A DNA stretch of 64,000 bases. Source: Terrabacter sp. Root181. GTDB taxonomy: Bacteria > Actinomycetota > Actinomycetes > Actinomycetales > Dermatophilaceae. This document shows, in pieces, positions 1 through 7,659 of the stretch. A program made the translations under genes and the position numbers. The stretch's first letter is position 1, and the number at the start of each line of letters is the position of its first letter. The notes under the pieces were generated by a model that saw only the letters and a program-made list of their open reading frames with translations, was not told the origin of the DNA and made no database searches. The stretch spans positions 124,001 through 188,000 of the forward strand of contig NZ_LMHU01000008.1 of assembly GCF_001428505.1 (NCBI RefSeq), written 5' to 3'.

Positions 1-326
1 ATGTCGTAGAGGTGCTGCTTCGAGGCGTTGGCGTCGACGCCTCCCGCCGAGTCCCCGTCATCCAGGTGGGCTCTGGCGTCGGCGCCCCGGCGTTCGGCCT
101 GGCGGTCGCTCGGCCCCTTCTCGGCCTTCTCCTCCCAGTGGTCGCCCACCTTCTCGAAGGAGTGCTTGAGCGACGCGAACGCGGTGCGGTGCGCGCGCTC
201 CCCCTCGCCGTACTGCTCGACCGCGGCAGCGTGCGTGGCGAGCCACGTCTCCTGCGCCTTCCGGGGCGACCGCTCGAGGGTCGAGGGCAGGTCCGTTGCG
301 CCGCTCGTTCGCTTCCTGGCCGGCAT
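1..326 (-). CDS. ChaB-domain protein (3' end outside window)
   Basis: Reading leftwards from the ATG at 326, 108 full codons remain open to the window edge. The protein begins MPARKRTSGATDLPSTLERS and continues with a ChaB-type segment (residues about 12-65) in which LPSTLERSP, AAAVEQYGEGERAHRTAF and SLKHSFEKVGDHWEEK match the family pattern of small helical proteins once linked to cation transport regulation. The last visible residues, ASKQHLYD, look like the start of a Rho N-terminal-type motif (SKxxLYD) that often follows ChaB in actinobacteria. The true function is unknown. It is divergent from the MFS gene across a 232-base gap (327-558) in which I see no other gene, only one GTATGCCG-type octamer at 410. 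Confidence 0.75.
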   Translation of the reverse strand, partial: MPARKRTSGATDLPSTLERSPRKAQETWLATHAAAVEQYGEGERAHRTAFASLKHSFEKVGDHWEEKAEKGPSDRQAERRGADARAHLDDGDSAGGVDANASKQHLYD

Positions 327-558
327 GTCGTCCTCCTGCGCTGTCGAAGCAGGGCTCGCCGTGCCCCGCACCGGCCACGTACCCAGCCGGACCGCCCGCG
401 ACCACCCGACGGCATACGCACCCGGCTGCGGCAGGGGGCAAACCGTCACGAAGCACGTTCGTCGGGCACGCGCAGGGGCTACGGACTGCGGCGGTGAGGA
501 CGCGGCGCCGCGCGCCCTGACCCGACGGTTCACAGCGATTCGGATCGAAGGAGATGGG

Positions 559-2022
559 ATGAGCGAGGCTGTCGCACAACGCACGGACGGTGCCGTCAGG
601 AGTCTGGTACCGGCCCGCATGGACCGGCTTCCGTGGACGAAGTTCCACTGGTCGGTCGTCTTCGGACTCGGGGTGTCCTGGATCCTCGACGGACTCGAGA
701 TCCAGATCGTGTCCGAGTCGGGCTTCCAGAAGACGCTCGGCATGTCGGCCGCACAGGTGGGCCTGACGGGCACCGTCTACCTCGTCGGCCAGGTCGTCGG
801 GGCGCTGACGTTCGGTCGTCTGACCGACCGGCTCGGGCGCCGCCGACTGTTCATCATGACCCTGGTCATCTACCTGATCGGGTCGGGCCTCGCCGGCCTC
901 TCGCCGAACATGTGGTTCCTGTGGGTCTGCCGGTTCATCGCCGGCATGGGCATCGGTGGTGAGTACACCGCGATCAACTCGGCCATCGACGAGCTGATCC
1001 CGTCCCGGTTCCGTGGTCGCGTCGACATCGCGATCAACGGGACGTACTGGTTCGGCGCGTTCTTCGGGGCGCTCGCGAACCTCTACCTGCTCAACCCCGA
1101 CAACGTCGCCGAGAACGTCGGCTGGCGGCTCGCGTTCTTCATCGGTCCGATCCTCGGCCTGTCGATCATCTGGCTGCGCCGACACATCCCGGAGAGCCCG
1201 CGCTGGCTGCTGACGCACGGTCGTGCCGACGAGGCCGACCGCACGGTGGACGAGATCGAGGAGCGGGTGCGCCGTGAGGGCGGCGAGATCCCCGAGGTCG
1301 ACGACAGCAAGGCGATCCTCGTCAAGCCCGAGGAGTCCATGGGCCCCAAGGTGCTGTGGGACGTCTTCGTCCGGCGCTACGGTCGCCGGACGGTACTCGG
1401 CCTGACCATGATGGTGACGCAGTCCTTCCTCTACAACGCGATCTTCTTCACGTATGCGTTGGTCCTGACGAACTTCTACGGCATCAGCAAGGCCGACACC
1501 TCGCTCTACTTCCTGCCCTTCGCGGCGGGCAACCTGCTCGGCCCGCTGCTGCTGGGTCACCTCTTCGACACCATCGGGCGTCGCAAGATGATCTTCAGCA
1601 CCTACACGATCGCTGGTCTCGTCCTGCTCGTGTCGGCCTGGGCCTTCCACGCCGAGATCCTCACGGCGACGACGCACACGATCTTCTGGTGCGTCTCGTT
1701 CTTCTTCGCGTCGGCCGGGGCGTCGGCGGCCTACCTCACCGTGAGCGAGATCTTCCCGCTCGAGGTGCGCGGCCAGGCGATCAGCTACTTCTTCGTCGTC
1801 GCCCAGTGCGCCGGCGCCGTCGCACCCGTGCTCTACGGCGCGCTCATCGGCGAAGGCACGGACCGCGGCCCGCTCACCTGGGGCTACGTCGCCGGCGGGG
1901 TGATCATGATCATCGGCGGAGCCGTGGCCCTCGCGATCGGGATCGACGCGGAGCAGAAGTCGCTCGAGGACGTCGCCGACCCCCTGAGCAAGATCTCCGA
2001 GGAGTCAGGGGCGAGGGCATGA
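559..2022 (+). CDS. MFS transporter, sugar/organic-acid porter type
   Basis: This 487-residue polytopic membrane protein has the MFS signatures: GRLTDRLGRRRLFI in the loop between helices 2 and 3, RFIAGMGIGGEYTAINS, PESPRWLL before the central loop, and GHLFDTIGRRKMIF in the second half. These place it in the sugar-porter-like and aromatic-acid-like branch, but the substrate cannot be read from the sequence. The open frame extends upstream to about 28. The ATG at 559 is preferred because GAAGGAG lies five bases upstream and MDRLPWTKFHW follows in a typical MFS N-terminus. Its stop overlaps the start of the next gene (ATGA), so the two are probably co-translated and the stress protein may sense or tune the transporter. 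Confidence 0.88.
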   Translation: MSEAVAQRTDGAVRSLVPARMDRLPWTKFHWSVVFGLGVSWILDGLEIQIVSESGFQKTLGMSAAQVGLTGTVYLVGQVVGALTFGRLTDRLGRRRLFIMTLVIYLIGSGLAGLSPNMWFLWVCRFIAGMGIGGEYTAINSAIDELIPSRFRGRVDIAINGTYWFGAFFGALANLYLLNPDNVAENVGWRLAFFIGPILGLSIIWLRRHIPESPRWLLTHGRADEADRTVDEIEERVRREGGEIPEVDDSKAILVKPEESMGPKVLWDVFVRRYGRRTVLGLTMMVTQSFLYNAIFFTYALVLTNFYGISKADTSLYFLPFAAGNLLGPLLLGHLFDTIGRRKMIFSTYTIAGLVLLVSAWAFHAEILTATTHTIFWCVSFFFASAGASAAYLTVSEIFPLEVRGQAISYFFVVAQCAGAVAPVLYGALIGEGTDRGPLTWGYVAGGVIMIIGGAVALAIGIDAEQKSLEDVADPLSKISEESGARA

Positions 2023-2573
2023 ACCTCGCTGATCTTGGGCGCGAGCACACCATCGTCGTCGGGGTGAGCCCGACGAGCGGCTCCCCCGGGGCCCTTCGGT
2101 GGGCGGTCGAGCAGGCCGCGGTGCGCGGTGGCCGCGTCGTGGCGGTGCGGGCCTGGCGCCCGCACGCACCCGAGACGGCGACCGGCGGCCGGGTGCCGTC
2201 GGTCGTCTCGGACGACAGCGCCCTGGCTGCGGAGCAGTCGCGCCTGGCCGAGGACGTCGCCCACGTCCTCGGCCGCGACCACCTTGTCGAGACGCGGGTC
2301 GTCGCGGGCAAGCGGCGGGCCGTGCTCGCGGAGGAGGGCCGCCACGCCGACCTCGTCGTCATCGACGCCGGCCACTCCACCGAGGTCGGCGCCCGCTGGC
2401 TCGGAAGTCGGCTGGTGCGCGCCTCGAGGTGCCCCGTCGTCGTCGTGCCACCGGCGCTCGGCGGCCGCGGCCCCAGTGCCCTCGGCGTGACCGCCGGCCG
2501 GTTGGGTCGCTCGGTCGAACGCGCCGCCGGGACTGCCGGCCGGCCCGGCTTTCAGCGCCCGCCCTCGGGCTGA
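2019..2573 (+). CDS. Universal stress protein, single domain
   Basis: This 184-residue protein has one USP (Rossmann-like, nucleotide-binding) domain over residues about 10-150. IVVGVSPTSGSPGALRWAV replaces the usual VDGS-type opening, and DLVVIDAGHSTEVGARWLGS then SRCPVVVVPP occupy the place of the ATP-binding G-2X-G-9X-G(S/T) motif. Because that motif is only partly kept, nucleotide binding is uncertain. A 30-residue Gly/Arg-rich tail follows. The start is fixed by the 4-base overlap with the MFS stop, an arrangement seen for USP-transporter pairs. A short stem-loop at 2601-2621 follows the stop. Confidence 0.8.
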   Translation: MNLADLGREHTIVVGVSPTSGSPGALRWAVEQAAVRGGRVVAVRAWRPHAPETATGGRVPSVVSDDSALAAEQSRLAEDVAHVLGRDHLVETRVVAGKRRAVLAEEGRHADLVVIDAGHSTEVGARWLGSRLVRASRCPVVVVPPALGGRGPSALGVTAGRLGRSVERAAGTAGRPGFQRPPSG

Positions 2574-2600
2574 ACACGCCGCCTCTCGCGCTCGCCGCCT

Positions 2601-2621
2601 CACGCGGTCGTATGCCGCGTG
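2601..2621 (+). terminator. Short stem-loop after the USP gene
   Basis: CACGCGG at 2601-2607 pairs with CCGCGTG at 2615-2621 around a 7-base loop. It lies 27 bases after the stop at 2573 and has no T-tract. The octamer GTATGCCG (2610-2617) covers loop and right arm. It could equally be a regulatory hairpin. Confidence 0.4.
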
Positions 2622-2727
2622 GCCCGGTCCCGGGGACCCGAATCCTCTGCGAGTTGCACCGATTCGGACCCGGGACGGGCCGACCCGTGCCTAGAGTCTC
2701 CGGCGACAGGGGCACAGGGGGCTCGGT

Positions 2728-4053
2728 ATGGCAGCAGGCGGGTCGGCGCAGTCACGCGCCGAGAAACTCAGGGCAGAGGCCGCGCAGGCGCGTGCCCGGG
2801 CGGACGCACTGGAGGCCGAGGCCGGCGCCTGGGCTGCCGGCGCCGATGGCGAGAGGCGCGTGGCCGGCGTGCTGGGACTCCTCCCGGTCGGGTGGCACGT
2901 CCACCACGACAGACTCCTGCGCCCAGGGCGCACGCTCACGAACCTCGACCACGTCGTCATCGGTCCATCGGGCGTCTACCTCGTCGACACGAAGAACTGG
3001 GCCGGTGGCACCAGCGTCCACGACGGGAACCTCTGGCAACACACCAGCAGCAGCTCGCCCAAGGGACGAGAGCTCGACAACGTGGCGCGCTTCGCCGGTG
3101 AGATGGAGAAGACGCTCGGTCTGCCTGTCGTCCCGGTCATCGCCCTGGCGGGTGGACGCTCCGCATCCTTCCCGCGACAGCGCGTGCGTGGGGTCGAGAT
3201 CATCCCCGCCGACGACCTCGTCAGCTGGCTGCTGGATCAACCCCCGGCGCCCGACGGTCAGGGCGTGGAGCTCCTGTCCCGACGGGTCGCTCACACCTAT
3301 CCGCCGGCGTCGGCCGACACGTCTCCCGGCGCGGATCGTGACGTGCTCACGGTCGTCGACGTCCTCGGCGCCGAACGGACGCCGCCTGCCCGCACCGCGT
3401 CGCCAGTCGCGACGTCCTCGAGCCCTGGACCGCCGCGCCGACCCGCGCGCCGCCGCACTGGACGCCGTCGGGGCTCGGTGGTCTCCGGTCTCATCGCCGT
3501 GGCGGCCCTGTGGGCCTTCAGCCAGATCGGTCCACACGTCATACCCGCTCTGCTTGACGCTCGGAAAGGGGCCTCGCCCTCGGCGTCGGTCGGGACTGCA
3601 CCGCCACCAGGACCTTCCAAGCCCTGCCTGTCGCTGGCCGGCCCCACCATCCGAAAGCTGACCGGCGCCAAGGCCGCCATCGAGAAGCCCACAGCCAGTG
3701 ACGACGTCTGCACGTGGTGGTTGTCCAAACCTCGTTCTTCGTCGGACAGTGCGGACATCACGGTTGAGATGGGCCGGATGGTCGAGGTGCGCTTCGCTGC
3801 ATCCGGCACGGCGGGGCCCCGAACGGACCAGCAGCCCGGTGAGGTCTCCGCATGGCTGCCCCAGAACACCACACTGCCCGGCTGGAAGACCGGCGCCCGG
3901 GCGCCGCAGCCGTTCATCATCTGGCTTCGGTTCAGCTATCCCGACGGGGCGAGCGACGACAAGGCCCGGTCGGTCGAGGCTGAGGCCGAGAAGAGGGTGA
4001 CGCGCTTGGCCGAGGAGCTCGCCAAGGCCCTTGCCGCTCGGCGGAGCACCTGA
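2728..4053 (+). CDS. NERD-domain membrane protein with extracytoplasmic tail
   Basis: The 441-residue protein has three parts. Residues 10-40 are an Ala/Arg/Glu coiled coil. Residues about 40-170 form a NERD (nuclease-related) domain, with GADGERRV, NLDHVVIGPSGVYLVDTKNW and KGRELDNV matching the D...D/E-x-K nuclease-fold pattern. After a Pro/Arg-rich stretch, one membrane helix (about residues 252-270, VVSGLIAVAALWAFSQIGP) leads to a C-terminal domain of about 160 residues with two cysteines (KPCLSL and DVCTWW), reminiscent of DUF3558-like lipoprotein domains. The predicted topology puts the nuclease-like domain inside and the tail outside. The start is the ATG after CAGGGGGCTCGGT. An inverted repeat (CCGAATC 2638-2644, GATTCGG 2661-2667) precedes it and may be an operator. 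It is convergent with the USP genes. Function is unknown. Confidence 0.75.
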   Translation: MAAGGSAQSRAEKLRAEAAQARARADALEAEAGAWAAGADGERRVAGVLGLLPVGWHVHHDRLLRPGRTLTNLDHVVIGPSGVYLVDTKNWAGGTSVHDGNLWQHTSSSSPKGRELDNVARFAGEMEKTLGLPVVPVIALAGGRSASFPRQRVRGVEIIPADDLVSWLLDQPPAPDGQGVELLSRRVAHTYPPASADTSPGADRDVLTVVDVLGAERTPPARTASPVATSSSPGPPRRPARRRTGRRRGSVVSGLIAVAALWAFSQIGPHVIPALLDARKGASPSASVGTAPPPGPSKPCLSLAGPTIRKLTGAKAAIEKPTASDDVCTWWLSKPRSSSDSADITVEMGRMVEVRFAASGTAGPRTDQQPGEVSAWLPQNTTLPGWKTGARAPQPFIIWLRFSYPDGASDDKARSVEAEAEKRVTRLAEELAKALAARRST

Positions 4054-4079
4054 CCTGACCAGCAGAGCACTGCCGAACG

Positions 4080-4979
4080 TCAGGGCACGAGCATGACGGG
4101 GCAGGTCGCGTCGTGGATGAGCCGGTACGACGGGTCTCCGGCCAGCACGGCCGTGACGCCGCTTCTGTGTGGGGCGCCGACGACGAGCAGGCCCGAGCGG
4201 CTGGAGGTCTCCGCGAGGGTCGAAACCGGATCGCCGTCGAGCCTGTCGACAGTGACCACGAGCCCGGGGTGACGGGACGCGAGGGACGCGACGGCATACG
4301 GAAGCCTCTGCGCAGCGACGTCGCTGACGCCGCCACCCCCGACGGTGACGAGGCGCAGCGGGGCCGCGCAGGCGTCCGCGATCCGCGCTGCGGCCGACAC
4401 GATCCGTCCTGCACGAGCGGCATGCGCCTCGCCATCGCCATGGCGCAGCGCGCAGACGACCTCTCGATCCGTCCCGCGAATGCGCAGGTCGTCATGCGCG
4501 CCGCGCGCCGGACGGCCGACGTCGTGCAGGACGACCACGGGGCAGTACGCGTGCGCGACGACGGCGTAGGAGACGGAGCCGATGAGCGCGCTGCGCGCCC
4601 GCCCGCGACCGCGCGTGCCGAGGACCACCAGCTCGGCTGACATCGACGCGTCCACCAGCCCTGCTGCCGGCCCGCCGAAGGCGTGCACGGCACGCACTCG
4701 GGACCGGGCGAGTGGGCGGCCGGGCCACGTCGACGGGCCCCCGACGAGCGTCTCCGCCACCATCTCGAGCGGCGGGCTCAGGGGACGCAGGGCGTAGCCC
4801 CGTCGGCTCGGCACGAGGTCGAGCTCGACGGCGTGCACGATCTTCAGGGTGTCCTCGAGGGCGGACGAGATGGCCGCAGCCCACACGAGCGCCCGCTGGG
4901 CAGCGGGTGACCCGTTGTAGCCCACCACGATCTGGCCACCGGTCGACCCGGGACCGAAGAGGTGAGTTCCCTTGACCAC
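4080..4979 (-). CDS. Universal stress protein, tandem domains
   Basis: The 299-residue protein contains two USP domains. The first opens with IVVGYNGSPAAQRALVWA and ends with GTRGRGRARSALIGSVSY then CPVVVLHDV, a full G-2X-G-9X-G(S/T) ATP-binding motif. The second (from about residue 160) is more divergent and ends GDPSYRLIHDATCPVMLVP. Tandem USPs of this kind in mycobacteria bind ATP and accumulate in hypoxia or stationary phase; the same role here is inference. The start is a GTG at 4979 with a poor Shine-Dalgarno, 25 bases after the stop of the next USP gene, so the two probably form one operon. Confidence 0.82.
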   Translation of the reverse strand: MVKGTHLFGPGSTGGQIVVGYNGSPAAQRALVWAAAISSALEDTLKIVHAVELDLVPSRRGYALRPLSPPLEMVAETLVGGPSTWPGRPLARSRVRAVHAFGGPAAGLVDASMSAELVVLGTRGRGRARSALIGSVSYAVVAHAYCPVVVLHDVGRPARGAHDDLRIRGTDREVVCALRHGDGEAHAARAGRIVSAAARIADACAAPLRLVTVGGGGVSDVAAQRLPYAVASLASRHPGLVVTVDRLDGDPVSTLAETSSRSGLLVVGAPHRSGVTAVLAGDPSYRLIHDATCPVMLVP

Positions 4980-5004
4980 CAGTGGAGTCGAGTCAACGGT
5001 CGCG

Positions 5005-5946
5005 TCAGTGGATCACCATGACGGGACAGGGCGAGTCGTGGACGACCCGGTGGCTGACCGAGCCGAGGAGCATCCCGGTGAAGCCGCCGTGACCGCGGGA
5101 CCCCATGACGACGAGCCCGGCCCTGACGTCCACGGCGTAGGCGGCGATCGCCGCACCGGCACCGCCGCCGAGGACGCTCGTCTGGACGTCGAGCCCCGGG
5201 TGGGCGCGCCGTGCGTCCTCGGCGACGTCACGCAGCGCCTGGCCGACGTGGAGGTGCATCTGGTCGATCATCTCCTCGCGCCCGAGGATCGTGTCGGTCT
5301 CGGGCCAGGCCTCGAGGCCACCCACGTTGTCGACCGCCACGACGTGGAGCGGCGCCTCCGCGGCCGTGGCGATCTGGACGGCGGTCTCGAGCGCCTTCTG
5401 GGAGTTCTTCGAGTCGTCGAAGGCGACCACGACCGGGTGGGACGGGCCCGCGTGGATCACCGAGGTACCGCGCACGACGACCGCGGGGCAGTGCGCGTGG
5501 GCGGTGACGGCATACGACGTCGAGCCCAGCAGACCCCCTGAGACCGCGCCATGACCCCGAGACCCCGTGACGACGAGATCGGCCTGGGACGAGATGCCGA
5601 CGAGCTCGGCAGCCGCGCCGCCGATGACGCTCAGGGGGTGGACGTCCTTGCGGTCCAAGGTCTTTGCGGCGATGTCGACGGCCTCCGCGAGGACACCCCG
5701 GGACATCTCCTCGTAGGCGTGGGCCTGGACCCCGGGGTCGTACGCGCGGAAGGTCGGCGTCATCGTCAGGCCGACGCAGTGCAGCAGCGTCAGCTGGCGG
5801 TCGTCACGCTTGGCGGTCTCGATGGCCCAGTCGAGGGCCAGTCGTGAGCCCGGAGACCCGTCGTAGCCGACGACGATGCCGGGGTCCATGGTCTCGTCGG
5901 TCGACTCGTGCGTCGACTCGTTCGGCGAGCTGACTGCGGCGCTCAT
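5005..5946 (-). CDS. Universal stress protein, tandem domains
   Basis: This 313-residue protein has two well-kept USP domains. GIVVGYDGSPGSRLALDWA with TGSRGHGAVSGGLLGSTSY make up the first, and PVVVAFDDSKNSQKALETA with GSRGHGGFTGMLLGSVSHR then CPVMVIH make up the second. Both carry the ATP-binding glycine pattern. GGGGAG lies six bases before the ATG at 5946. It is the first gene of a two-USP unit reading leftwards, and its promoter should lie in 5947-6090, where no clear -10/-35 pair is evident. With the USP at 2019-2573, three stress proteins are grouped within 4 kb. Confidence 0.85.
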   Translation of the reverse strand: MSAAVSSPNESTHESTDETMDPGIVVGYDGSPGSRLALDWAIETAKRDDRQLTLLHCVGLTMTPTFRAYDPGVQAHAYEEMSRGVLAEAVDIAAKTLDRKDVHPLSVIGGAAAELVGISSQADLVVTGSRGHGAVSGGLLGSTSYAVTAHAHCPAVVVRGTSVIHAGPSHPVVVAFDDSKNSQKALETAVQIATAAEAPLHVVAVDNVGGLEAWPETDTILGREEMIDQMHLHVGQALRDVAEDARRAHPGLDVQTSVLGGGAGAAIAAYAVDVRAGLVVMGSRGHGGFTGMLLGSVSHRVVHDSPCPVMVIH

Positions 5947-6090
5947 CGCTCTCCCCTTCTACGGCGGTCGGGGCCGCATGCTCCGGCCACTCCCATCGTC
6001 CCGCTTCGGGGGCGCGTCGGCAGCGAGTTGTGACAGCGCAGACAGGTCCACCGACCGCGCAGACCGCATGGGCACCGCAGCAGTCCCGGC

Positions 6091-7473
6091 TCACGACGAC
6101 GCGGCAGCTCGGAGGATCGCGTCGGCGGAGAGGTCGATGTCGCGCTCGGTGGTCGTCGCGTTGGACACCGAGATGCGGAGGAGGCGCTGTCCGTGCCACG
6201 TCGTGCCCCCGACCCAGCACGTGCCCTCGCGCTGGACGGTGTCGACGATGGCGTCGGTGCTGCTCGGGTCGCCGATGCTCACGAGGACCTGGTTGAGGAC
6301 GACGTCGTTGTGGATCGTCGCCCCGCCTGAGGCGAGGCGCTCGGCCATGCGCCGGGCCAGGGCGCACGAGCGGTCGACGAGGTCGGCGACGCCCTGGCTG
6401 CCGAGTTCGCGGAGCGCTGCCCACACCACGAATCCCCGTGCACGCCGGGACGATTCGGGAGTCAGGTCGCCAAGCACATAGTCGGATTCCACTCCTGACC
6501 CCGTGAGGTATGCCGCGGAGTACGACATCGTGGCAGCGTGCAGTGTCGCGTCGGCGCAGAACGCGAGGCCGCAGTCATAGGGGACGTTGAGCCACTTGTG
6601 GGCGTCCGTCCCCCACGAGTCGGCGAGCTCGACACCGTCGACGAGGTGGGCGGTCCGGGGGCTCGCCGCCGCCCAGAGCCCGAAGGCACCGTCGACGTGG
6701 ACCCATGCGCGGTGCTCGTGCGCGGCGGCCGTCGCTGTCCTGAGGTCGTCGCACGCCCCGGTGTTGACGTTGCCCGCCTGGAGACAGACGATCACGGGCC
6801 GGTCCCCGAGCGCGTCGAGGGTGGTGTGAAGCCGGTCGACGTCGATGGCGCCCTCCGTGGTCGCCGCGACGGGCTCGATGCTGCGCGTGCCGAAACCGAG
6901 CAGGCGCGCCGCCCGGTCGATCGTGGCGTGGCGTTCCTCGCTCGCGACGATGGCGACGTGCGGCGCCCCGAAGAGACCGTCGCGCGCGACGTCCCAACCC
7001 AGGTCAGCCAGCACGCGCTGCCGCCCGATCGCGAGGCCGACGGTGTTCGCCGCCTGCGCGCCGGTGACGAACCCGACCGAGGCGGTCGCGGGAAGCCCCA
7101 ACAGCTGCTTGGCCCAGCCGCCGGCCGATCGTTCGGCGGCTGCGGCGGCCGGCGAGAGGACCTCGTTGTAGGCGCACTGGTCCCAGCCGGCGGCGAGCAG
7201 GTCCGCGGCAGTCGCCGCTGGTGACGCACCCCCGATGACGAAGCCGAAGAAGCGGGGACCGACGGTGCCGACGATTCCGGGGCCGGCGGCTGCGACCAGG
7301 TCGTCGACGACCTGATCCGCGTCCGTGGGGTGCACCGGGAGCGGACCGCCGAAGGCCGCCGCCAGGGCGACACGATCGGCCGTGGGCTGTACCGGCCGGT
7401 CGGCGACGGAGGAGCGGTGACGGGCGCCCTCGGCGGCTGCGCGCGCGAAGAGCTGGTCGAGGTCGACGTCCAT
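6091..7473 (-). CDS. PLP-dependent group II decarboxylase family protein
   Basis: The 460-residue protein has the fold-type I PLP enzyme layout of the pyridoxal-dependent (aromatic amino acid/glutamate type) decarboxylases. GFVTGAQAANTVGLAIGR lies in the cofactor phosphate region, VHVDGAFGLWAA holds the aspartate that contacts the pyridine nitrogen, and WGTDAHKWLNVPYDCG holds the Schiff-base lysine. The substrate amino acid cannot be told. The frame is open upstream to 7632, but the ATG at 7473 (MDVDLDQLFARAAAEG) has GGAGGAG upstream and begins the conserved helix, so it is preferred. It is divergent from the HNH gene. Confidence 0.85.
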   Translation of the reverse strand: MDVDLDQLFARAAAEGARHRSSVADRPVQPTADRVALAAAFGGPLPVHPTDADQVVDDLVAAAGPGIVGTVGPRFFGFVIGGASPAATAADLLAAGWDQCAYNEVLSPAAAAAERSAGGWAKQLLGLPATASVGFVTGAQAANTVGLAIGRQRVLADLGWDVARDGLFGAPHVAIVASEERHATIDRAARLLGFGTRSIEPVAATTEGAIDVDRLHTTLDALGDRPVIVCLQAGNVNTGACDDLRTATAAAHEHRAWVHVDGAFGLWAAASPRTAHLVDGVELADSWGTDAHKWLNVPYDCGLAFCADATLHAATMSYSAAYLTGSGVESDYVLGDLTPESSRRARGFVVWAALRELGSQGVADLVDRSCALARRMAERLASGGATIHNDVVLNQVLVSIGDPSSTDAIVDTVQREGTCWVGGTTWHGQRLLRISVSNATTTERDIDLSADAILRAAASS

Positions 7474-7625
7474 CCCCGCACGCTCCTCCGCCGGGACGCG
7501 GAAGCGCAAGGGGCGGTCCGAACCGACCGACGGGACCGTGGCGTGAGGACGTCTCGAGCCGACTCGTGCAGGTCTCGGCATGAGGCAATTACACTGTGGC
7601 ACAAAGGCAATCCGCGTTTCGGGGC

Positions 7626-7654
7626 TTGACACTTAGTCGAACACCTGTTCTACT
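7626..7654 (+). promoter_or_regulatory. LexA-controlled promoter of the HNH gene
   Basis: A perfect -35 TTGACA (7626-7631) is followed after 17 bases by a -10-like TCTACT (7649-7654). Inside this spacer lies TCGAACACCTGTTCTA (7637-7652), matching the actinobacterial SOS box TCGAAC-N4-GTTCGA at 11 of 12 positions. Transcription from this -10 would begin near 7660, the A of the start codon, so the message is probably leaderless. LexA bound here would block the polymerase. Confidence 0.75.
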
Positions 7655-7659
7655 GGAGT

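Noticed and set aside
28-558. N-terminal extension of the first MFS protein
   Set aside because: The extension is antisense to the ChaB-type gene and lacks a ribosome site; the ATG at 559 has a strong one.
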